A stretch of 64,000 bases of DNA from Zingiber officinale (lineage: Eukaryota > Streptophyta > Magnoliopsida > Zingiberales > Zingiberaceae). Made by a program: the position numbers and the translations under genes. The stretch lies in contig NC_056002.1 of assembly GCF_018446385.1 (NCBI RefSeq), positions 9,310,894 to 9,374,893 on the forward strand, read 5' to 3'. A model generated the notes under the pieces. The model made no database searches. It was not told the origin of the DNA and worked only from the letters and a program-made list of their open reading frames with translations. Within the stretch, counting starts at the first letter, position 1. Each line of letters opens with the position of its first letter. Shown piece after piece: positions 50,240 to 64,000 of the stretch.

Positions 50240-51560
50240 GCAATGACAACATAGATTAAAGTTAAAAAAATATGCAAACACATATAATAAAAGAAATGAG
50301 TTTAAGAGAAAAATAAAATAGGTAAATTTTATTCTCTTGATCATTTTTAGGGTTAAGTTTTTCAGATTTTCTTTGATTTTTGTTACTTAAACCCTAACTC
50401 TTCCCATTTGACATTCATAAAAAAATATGCATATAAGTATACCAAAATATGAAAATGTAAATAAAATAACAAAATTTTCAATGGTAAAGTTTTTAATAAA
50501 GACTTGCAAGTCTATTTTAGAGTGGAGTTAGTGATAAGAAAATTTTTCAAAGTAATTTGAAAGGAATTTTTTAAATTTACAAAAGGTTTTGAAAGCTAAA
50601 TTTTATAACAATTCTGTAACCCAATTTTTTAAGACAAATTTTTAAACAGTTTTCAAAAATACTTTTCAAGGTGGTATTCCAAAGAAATTTTAAAGTTTAA
50701 TTTTTTCAAAGCAATTTTTGAAAAGATTTTTTCCAAAATATTTTCAAAATAATTTTCAAACAGAATAAGTTTTTAAAATATTTTAAAAGTGATTTTCAAA
50801 GTACTTTTCAAAATAATTTTCAAAGGGATAAAATAATTTTCAAAAGATATTTCAAAATATTTTTACACCACATTTGGAAAGAAACTATCAAAGAAGTTTT
50901 TAAAGTTTTTTTCAAAACGCTTTTCTTTTTAGTTTTCAAAACATACATTTGAAAAAGGTATAAGAGTATTTTTCAAAGTAAGTTTTGCAAAATATATTTT
51001 TACAAAGATTAAGCAAAGTATGATTTTCAGTACAACTTTTGAAAGTAACTGTTTGAAAGCAAATTTAAAAAAAAGTTTTTCAAACTAATTAAGTAAATTA
51101 ATTTTGAAAACATTTTAAAAATATTTTTCAGAACAAAATGAAAACAATTTCGAAGTATCTATTCAAAATATTTTTCAAACAAACAAAAAATTTAAGTATG
51201 TTTAAAAATATTTTTGAAATAAGAAATTTTGAAAGTAATTTTCAAATATACTTCCCCTAAATCATAGATTTTCCTTTTAAGTTTTTGTTTAAGTTTATAG
51301 TTATAGTAAACTTGATTATAGTTTTGTTTGTGGGTTTTGTAATTTTGGTTGGATTTATGTTTTAATTTTGTAAATTTTCTTGATTGATTTAAATTATTTT
51401 GTATTTTATTTTTATAATATGAATTTTATCTTTAGGTACATAATATTAATTTTGCCTTACATTGTTAGTTAAATAAGTTTTAGGAATCCAAGTTTTAGTT
51501 AGTTTTATATTTGGGGTTAGGGTTAGAAATGATTTAAGGGTAGAGTTAGACTTATATCCG
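50240..51560. repeat. AT-rich spacer of imperfect TTTTCAAA repeats
   Basis: From about 50460 to 51260 the sequence is built of loosely repeated TTTTCAAAATAATTTTCAAA words with a period near 20-25 bp. It occupies the place where pol would be expected. There is no coding signature on either strand. Confidence 0.7.
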
Positions 51561-51586
51561 AGTCTAGATTTATTGTACACGACTTT

Positions 51587-53020
51587 TTAGGATCCAAGTG
51601 TCATGTTTAAATATTTGGTTCCCGAGGTAAACTTTTCCAACTGATGTTTTAGTTCTTTGACTTGACTTTTCAAGACAAAGTTTTCTTCCTCAAGTCTTGT
51701 AACTTGAGTGGAATTTCGGTCTTGAACTTGATCAATTAAAGAGATTAAGTTCAGTTGTTCCTCAAGAGTATTATTTTCCTTAAGGAAGAGTTTATTGTGT
51801 TCCTTAGTTTTTATTAATTTTTTGTTAGTTTTTGTTAATTTTTTGTTTAAGTAAGAAATTATTTTGAAAAACTTTGTAGTATAATTAACATTTACCCTAT
51901 TTGGTTCGTCTGAACCGGATGCGGATCCGTTGCTCGACTTATATTCGAACTCGTCTTCTTGATCCGATTCACCTCCGATTGCCATCAGTGCGAGGTAACT
52001 TGCTTGATTTGGTTCGCCAACTTCCGATCCGTCTGAGGAGGACATGTCTCACGTCGCTTAAAGAGCCTTCTTCCACTTTGTCTTCTTTGTCTTGTTTTCA
52101 TTCGGGCATTCGTATTTGAAGTGCCCCTTCTTGTTGCAACCGTAGCACATGACGTGCACCTTTGGGTTGTTGAATGTGGACTTGGACATCTTCTTCATGT
52201 CATGCTTGGAGAAGTTTCTCTTGCATCTAGTGAACATTTATTTTACCATGTTCACTAGCTGCTCTTCTTCGTCAGACTCCGAGTTGGACTCCGTCTCCGA
52301 CTCGGGTTTGGCTCGGGTTCGTGCTTTGTCTTCCTTTGAAATACCTGCAAGAAAAGCGATCTCTTTCTCAACTTTTGTGGTGTTAGTTTGTTCATTCAGT
52401 TTCAATTCACAAAATAATTCATCTAGTTTTAACTTTGAAAGATTTCTTCAAACTTTATAGGCATCTACGATCGATGCCCACAGCGCGTTTCATGGAAATG
52501 AATTCAGAGCATACTTGATAATATCGCGGTTCTTGAGTTGATGTCAGATCATGTATAGGCCATTGAGGATATCCTTGATTCTCACGTGTAGTTGGCTTGC
52601 GATTTCTCCGTCCTGCATTTTGATATTAAATAAAGAATTTAATAGGAGGTCACGTTTCGTTACCCTTGAGTAGGTCGTTCCCTTGTGTAGTTCAACCAGT
52701 TTGTCCCACAATTCTTTTGCATTGTTGAATGTTTGACTCAGTTCAGCTCTTCCTTGGTCAGCCCACATTGCAGAGTGTTCAATGCCTTATTGTTAGTTTG
52801 GGCTTTCTTCTTCATCTCCGGGTTCCATTCTTCTGGGTCCAGTGGATCTTCAGATGCATTGTCCACTGGAGCAGTGTATCCTCGTAGTACAGAGAACCAC
52901 TGCTAGATGTTGGTCTTCAAGTAGACCTTCATTATCTTCTTCCAATATGAAAAATTGTTTTCATTGAAGCAAGGAGGGCGAGAGCGGTATTGTGTCATTC
53001 GAGTTGGGCCATTTGAATTA
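51587..53020 (-). pseudogene. Broken gag region of the second gag-only element
   Basis: Minus-strand fragments show the gag N-terminus (FNENNFSYWKKIMKVYLKTN near 52960), a middle segment (TFNNAKELWDKLVELHKGT at about 52740), a CCHC zinc-knuckle region near 52090-52150, and a C-terminal part with an acidic stretch and a coiled coil (LEEENFVLKSQVKELKHQLE, 51587-52045). The frame has a handful of breaks. Confidence 0.8.
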
Positions 53021-53281
53021 TCTTGCAAAAAAAATGAAAAAAAATGCCCCAAGATTAGGTCTTCGATTAGCAGAGTTTGAAGTAAAAAGAAATATTGATG
53101 ACTCGAGTAATATTGCACCAACTTCGAGAAAAAACTGAACTAGAAAGAGTTATTTGAAAAAATAAATTTTACCAATTCAAATAAAATATAAAAAACTGAA
53201 ATCTAAAAAAAACTAGAATAATTTCCCCCGTCTTGATTGGTGGTTGCACCAATTTAGAGCTAATAGGGCTCTGATATCACT

Positions 53282-53696
53282 TGTTAAATCATTACGCACG
53301 TGAGAGGGGGGTGAATCACATGGTTTTAAAAACTTGACTTTTCTTCGATTTTGAAAAACAAGTATGCAACAAAAAAGACAAAAAAAAAAAAGAAGGAAAA
53401 TCAGAACACAAGCGGTTTTACTTGGTTGGGAGCCTTCGGTGACTCCCACTCCAAGGCCCAGGTCCCTCGGACCCAACACTTGTAATTTCTAGGATTGAGC
53501 TCGGTGTTGGACAGCTTCTCACTAGCAGTTGGGCACAACAACATTGTAGCTGAGCAGCAATGCAAAGTTGGAGTAGTTGGAATGTCACACAATTGAATAG
53601 AAGCTTGTAATAGAGGTGCGTTTAATTGCATGGTCGAGTAGCCCTTTTAAAGGGGATGAAAGGTGCCTTCAACATTAATCAAGGTGCCTTCAAGTA
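53282..53696 (-). repeat. 5' LTR of the second gag-only element (right, incomplete)
   Basis: Starts TGTTAAATCATTACGC next to the primer site and matches the left LTR up to the gap. GGTGCCTT palindrome half-sites near 53650-53690 correspond to the left array. It is cut by the N run at 53697. Confidence 0.82.
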
Positions 53697-53774
53697 NNNN
53701 NNNNNNNNNNNNNNNNNNNNNNNNNNNNNNNNNNNNNNNNNNNNNNNNNNNNNNNNNNNNNNNNNNNNNNNNNN
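53697..53774. other. Assembly gap, 78 N
   Basis: A run of N separates the second gag-only element from the near-identical copy of the gene island. The sequence after it begins in the middle of a minisatellite unit. Confidence 0.99.
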
Positions 53775-54325
53775 CGACCGGGTGTTCACAGAGAACTTGT
53801 ATATTCGTTCGGCCTTCGTTCGACCGATCGTATATTAAAGATATGTCGAAGTTAAGTATTTCTGGACCCGCACGAGCTTTTCCCGGTTGGATATTCACAT
53901 AGAACTTGTATGTTCATTAGACCTTCGTCCGACCGATTGTATATTAAAGATATACATAAGGTTAAGTATCTCTGAGTCCGCCTGGACTTTGCCCGACCGG
54001 GTATTCATTCGGCCTTCGTTCGACCGATCGTATATTAAATATATGGTTGAAGTTAAGTATCTCTGGACCTGCATGGGCTTTTCCCGGTTGGATATTCGCA
54101 TAGAACTTGTATGTTCGTTCGATTTTCGTCCGACCGATCGTATATTAAAGATATACACAAGGTTAAGTATCTTTGAGTCCGCTTGGACTTTTCTGGCCGG
54201 GTATTCACAGAGAATTTGTATGTTCATTCGACCTTTGTCTGACCGATCGTATATTAAAGATATATATGAGGTTAAGTATCTCTGAACCTGTTTGGATTTT
54301 ACTCGGATGAATGTTCATAGAGAAC
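53775..54325. repeat. Minisatellite of about 110-bp units, second copy (partial)
   Basis: Five units, matching the last five of the array at 31530-32715. The earlier units are missing because the copy begins at the gap. Confidence 0.92.
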
Positions 54326-54956
54326 TGTCCGATCGTTAACTAATCGAGCATCCTACCTTTTTTATTTTTAGAGAACAATCCTAAAATTTTTATATTCAAC
54401 TAAGTTCACACCCGATTTTTTTTACCCACGTTTTGTTGTAGAGTTATACGGACAAGATCTAAGAATTTTAAAGTTAGCCGATCAATACACCATTACCCGT
54501 ATGGGGGGAGCTATACGATCCTCATGTCAATCAATGAACCTCGCGACTATTTAGCTGCTCAAGACAAGATGATAAAAATGCATTTATCTCGTAGATTCCA
54601 AGCAATTGAATTACTCGTATTTTTTAGAAATCTTCGGGGCAGTTTCCCCTTCTTCAGAAATTATGAAAATCTGTCCTGCGAGATTGGATACCGACGAAGT
54701 GATGGGACGCATTTCAATTAATTTCCCACCTTCCACCTCTTCTCCCTGGCAATGTATCAAAAGCAGATGCTTTGCAATTATTCCGGCCCCATTCTTCCTG
54801 GTTTATAGTCGCTCCTGTCCATTCCATCATTGTTCGTGATACAAAACTCGAAAATGCGTTAGATAGGAGCAATTTGGCGTCTTCTCTCGTCCCTTCTCCC
54901 TTCTTATTTCCTCTGCTTTTGTTCGGCTGGTCTCTCATACCAGTTCTTGGCTGTAA

Positions 54957-60379
<5,423 letters not shown>

Positions 60380-60755
60380 GGGTAGTTTACAGACTTTCCA
60401 TATATCTGCCACTAGATCATAGATATTTAAGTATGACTTTCTGCCCATCTGCGTAAGTTAGCTGGTTTGAATGTATATAGGTGTGTTTCCATTTATCTTG
60501 CTTATTGTAATATCACAGCACGCCAGTCTATGCCACCTTGCATGAATTTGGTGAGAGCTATGCTATTATTATGGATATTTTGTTCTTGAGGAATTAATGA
60601 ACTAATAACTAAGAGAATGGTCTAATTAATGATACAATGCTGATACTATTGCTCATACTTCTGCATACTTAACCAAAATATATCATCACATATATTTATC
60701 AAGATTTAAAAAAAAGTACAAAATGCATAATGTTTTCCTTAGTCTCAAAGTTTAG

Positions 60756-63700
60756 CTAATTGTTGAGTGATTTGGAACGTGATTTCTCAAGCATTTTAAG
60801 AACTTTGATCATGGTGGGTCTCTTTGAAGGGTCTGCTTCTAGGCATTGATTTGCAATGTGAAAGACTGCCTTGGCTTCTTCAACGGAGAAGTTGCTCCCA
60901 AGGCTACTGTCCACTGCGTGCTCTTCTCTTTGGTCTTGAACAACATCTCTAACCTATTGCCACCATTGCTCATACGTTAAAGTAATAAAAAAAGAAATGA
61001 GGTAATGTCGAAGGTCATTCAAACACAAAAATCAACTGTGATATTAAACTTATTGAGAAGTAAAATAAATTTAGTGTGCAGTTTTTTAGGAGAGTTGGCA
61101 TCAAAGAGTTAAACTATACAAGAGTCAAAGTGATGAGTGAAATTCTTTAGGGGAGAATGAAGATGTAACTCACGTTGGATGCAACAATGATACAGAGAGG
61201 CAAACAAGATGAGAGGTGAGCAATTGGTTTAAAATCGAATTCATCTAACAGATTTAATTAAAAATCAAATAAATTGAAATATTTTTGAATTAACTGAACC
61301 GATTGAACTTTTAAAAGAAATTAAGTCAACTATAAAACATCGATTAATTTAATTTTTATTCGAATTAATTGAGTTTCTAAAGAAAATTAATGAAAGCAAG
61401 AGAAATTTGGAGTCCAAAAGAGAACATGAGTTAGTCGTGCCATCTCGATCATGTCCCATGTTCCAACACCTGACATGGTCATGACGTGATTCAATTCGAC
61501 TCAACTAAAAAAAATTTATTTATTCCGTTTAATAGAATTAGAAATTTAAAAATCAAAATCAAATTATCCGAAATCATCGATATTTTTAAAAAATGAATTT
61601 TTGAAATAATTAAACGGATTAGGTTTAACCGAATCTCCCTAGATATGATATAGAAAAATATTGAAATTATAATATTTCTCTTTCATCTCTTTTCAAGATT
61701 GTGTCCACTATATAGGCCGTGAGTCCTGTCAAAATAAGTAAAATCCCCTTGTGAAGTAAAGGACGAGGATTGAGAGCAAGGCTCTTTCTTTATTTATAAG
61801 GCTTAAAAGGTAACGACACTTTTAAGAAGGCCACTAAGAGCATTCGTATCAGTTTCTTTATTACTATATCTAAAATTTAAGATAAATGACCCACTTTATT
61901 AAATTTAGATAATCACTTTTCACTACACACTACATCAAATATCCTAAAATTTATATCATCTTTAATTTTTTATTATTTTCTTTTCTTTCTTCTATTTTTT
62001 ATTATTATATTTATGGAATGAATTGAAGGAGAGAGATTGAGTGGAAGGAGAGAGATTAAAAAAAATATTATTTTATTTTTAGGGTAGAGGTTTCATTCCC
62101 TAAATTTAGAGAATTACTATTCATCAAATCTAAATTAAGGAATGAATAGGGTAACTGATGCAGAAGATTTTTAGTTAACCTATCCAAAATTTAAGGTAAA
62201 ATTTTTTAATAGGGTAATTATTGTGGATGTTCTAACACCATTAATTCTAAGCATTGGAATTTTTTTTTAAAAAAAAATCATATAAAGAATATAAGAGGTT
62301 AAAAAGATTTCTCCTCCAAATGGTTGAGAAGGAAATTTAAAACTTCAAAGATGGGGTTTAAACTTGTGTCTGATTATTGTATAAGGAGGGTGTTAGCCAT
62401 TGCAAACGGGAGAAATGACAAAGGACTTGAAGAAAGTAAGATGGTGGAGAAGAAGAACCTTCATTTGTTACAACACCCTTTGAATTTTTTTTATAATGAT
62501 TTTTAGATTCTAAATTTGACTATGTTAAACAGCTGATTTATTGAAAACTTAGTATAAAAAATATGCGCGTGCTTTTCTTGGAGAAATGGAAGGCCTTTCA
62601 AGGATTCAAAGGTTTCCTTTGGAAAATCTACCGAAAAACATTGGTAAGTGTAAGTAAAAGATAACGAGGAAGAATTTACCCAGGTGACCAACTTCGTGCC
62701 TTCCTCTACGAATGATTCATCTGAGGGTCTTTTCCCTGTGAGCAGCTCAAGCAACACCACGCCAAAGCTATAAACATCCCCTTTCGTCGATGCTCTTCCC
62801 GTATCGAAATATTCTGAGCAAACAACGACGGCTCATCAGAGCAGTTCGACCTTCAAAAATGTTTTTGTGCCAGGATAACAAATTCCCAATTGAACTAAAC
62901 CAAAGTACCAGGAGCGAGATACCCAAACGTCCCAGCAACGACCGTGGACACGTGAGTCTGATCCGCATGCATCAGCGTCGCCAGTCCGAAGTCCGAAACC
63001 CTGGCCTCCATGTTTTGGTCGAGCAGTATGTTGCTCGACTTGATGTCTCTGTGAATTATGTGAGGCAGGCAATCGTGGTGCAGGTACGATAGGCCTCTTG
63101 CAGCGCCGACAGCAATTCTGTGCCTCGTGGCCCAGTCAAGAGGACTCTGTTTGCTCAATTTGCCTGCAATCGCCACAGTTAAACTAACTCCATCAGACAG
63201 ATCGAGCAAATCACATGAATTAATTACCGTGGAGAAAAGAGTCCAAGTTTCCGTTGGGCATCAGCTCGTATATGAGTAGATTAAACTGCGGCGCAATGTA
63301 GTATCCGTGGAGACAGACGATGTTCCTGTGCTTGATGTCTCCCATGGCGTCCAGCTCCCTTTCGAATCCGCTGTCGATGTCTTTGCTCCCCTTGTTTAGC
63401 CTCTTCACCGCGAAGGCGGTGTTCTCGTCGACGGTCAGACGGTAGACGGTACCGAAGCCACCGGAACCTATGATGTCCTTGTTCGACAGCTTCATCGTCT
63501 TCTTCATGAAAGCTTTTGAGCTCAGAGACTGTGTCGCAGGGGACCTGAAGATCACCATTCTTCCGCCTGTTACAGAATTTTGCTACGTTATTGAGCTCCA
63601 CGCAAGGCTCCATGGCTAGTAATAGTGACATATATATTGTTTACTAACTCGAGAGAGTGTCGTCGATGATGGTACGCTTGCGCGCCCATCGTTTGTAGAG

Positions 63701-63784
63701 GAGAAAAGAGATGGTGATCTTCGACATCACGAATGCGAGACAGCAGATGGTAATGTAGAGTGCAATGATAGGAGAGGAAGCCAT
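60756..63784 (-). CDS. Receptor-like serine/threonine kinase, At1g78530 type, copy 2 (5 exons)
   Basis: Exons in reading order: 63784-63649, 63566-63228, 63163-62909, 62813-62680, 60953-60756. I see no coding difference from copy 1: the 353-residue product, the transmembrane segment, [12 protein letters not shown] and DFG motifs and all splice sites are the same. It lies tail to tail with protease copy 2, as in the first island. If the duplication is real, the plant has two interchangeable kinase genes; if it is an assembly duplicate, this is the same locus. Confidence 0.9.
61838..62232. mobile_element. Tourist/Harbinger-like MITE, second copy
   Basis: Same element as at 40240-40634, in the same intron position of kinase copy 2, with TAA on both sides. 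It was carried by the duplication and is not an independent insertion. Confidence 0.65.
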
Positions 63785-64000
63785 GGCCCGAGGACGAAGC
63801 TAGCAATAGGCTGGAACCTGACGATGGTGCGATAAGAACAAGGAGAAGGGGGAATTATTTTGGAGATGCATGGCACTATGGCAGTTGCTACCAAGCAATT
63901 AATTGGTGGAGGTACAAAAGTGCATTGACAAGCCTGTTGAATCATGTGAAGGCTGAACTAATTTCTTGCCACTGTTTACGTGGTGATCTCCAGAGGTGTG
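63785..64000. other. 5' flank of kinase copy 2
   Basis: Identical to 42187-42402. The window ends here, so whether the copy extends to the solo LTR found at 43100 in the first island is not known. Confidence 0.8.

Larger units (their letters stand above)
49090..53696 (-). mobile_element. Second gag-only copia-type LTR element, cut by the gap
   Basis: The left (3') LTR is 49090 to about 50222 and the right (5') LTR is 53282 into the N run. On the minus strand the order is LTR, primer site TGATATCAGAGC (53268-53279), broken gag (about 53020 to 51587), 1.3 kb of AT-rich spacer, polypurine tract (complement ATCTCCTCCTTTTAATG near 50223), LTR. No integrase, reverse transcriptase or RNase H is visible. 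The LTRs differ at roughly one site in six by eye, so the insertion is old. The right end and target duplication are hidden by the gap. Confidence 0.82.

Overview
The window is nuclear DNA of a flowering plant, most likely a monocot. The evidence is spliced genes with GT-AG introns, a GC-rich intronless CYP74 gene of monocot type, and layers of nested Ty1/copia, Ty3/gypsy and CACTA elements. A species cannot be fixed from the sequence; Zingiberales would fit, but that is a guess.

Positions 1-31435 are a transposon nest with no intact host gene. A Sirevirus-like copia relic (1-5713, with its 3' LTR) abuts part of a second copia element (5714 to about 7305). A minus-strand gypsy relic then runs from about 7306 to about 29450 and has been split three times: by a CACTA transposon (8114-16668, target duplication TGC), by a gag-only LTR element (17306-24167, target duplication ACTTT) and, inside its LTR, by a solo LTR (25871-28316, target duplication AATGT). 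The CACTA element carries a broken TnpD-type transposase gene, a broken TnpA-type gene and a spliced exon that looks captured from a host alpha/beta-hydrolase gene.

Positions 31500-42400 are a host gene island. A minisatellite of about 110-bp units precedes a 13-exon phytepsin-type aspartic protease gene (+). A five-exon receptor-like kinase gene of the Arabidopsis At1g78530 type (-) lies tail to tail with it. Next come a solo LTR (43100-45004, target duplication GATTT), an intronless fatty acid hydroperoxide lyase gene (CYP74B, 46610-48067), a Harbinger transposase remnant and a second, older gag-only LTR element that runs into a 78-base run of N (53697-53774).

From 53775 to the end of the window the sequence repeats 32169-42402 almost base for base, giving a second protease gene and a second kinase gene. 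Nearly all differences I could find are short length changes, and the copy starts exactly at the gap. An uncollapsed haplotype or other assembly duplicate is therefore at least as likely as a true recent duplication.

The host genes do not form one pathway. The protease acts in the secretory or vacuolar route, the kinase in signalling at the membrane, and the lyase in green-leaf-volatile synthesis. The most thought-provoking patterns are arrays of family-specific short palindromes just upstream of the TATA box in several unrelated LTR families, two separate gag-only elements, the captured hydrolase exon, and patches where C-A/T-G triplets in one repeat copy face plain CG in the other.
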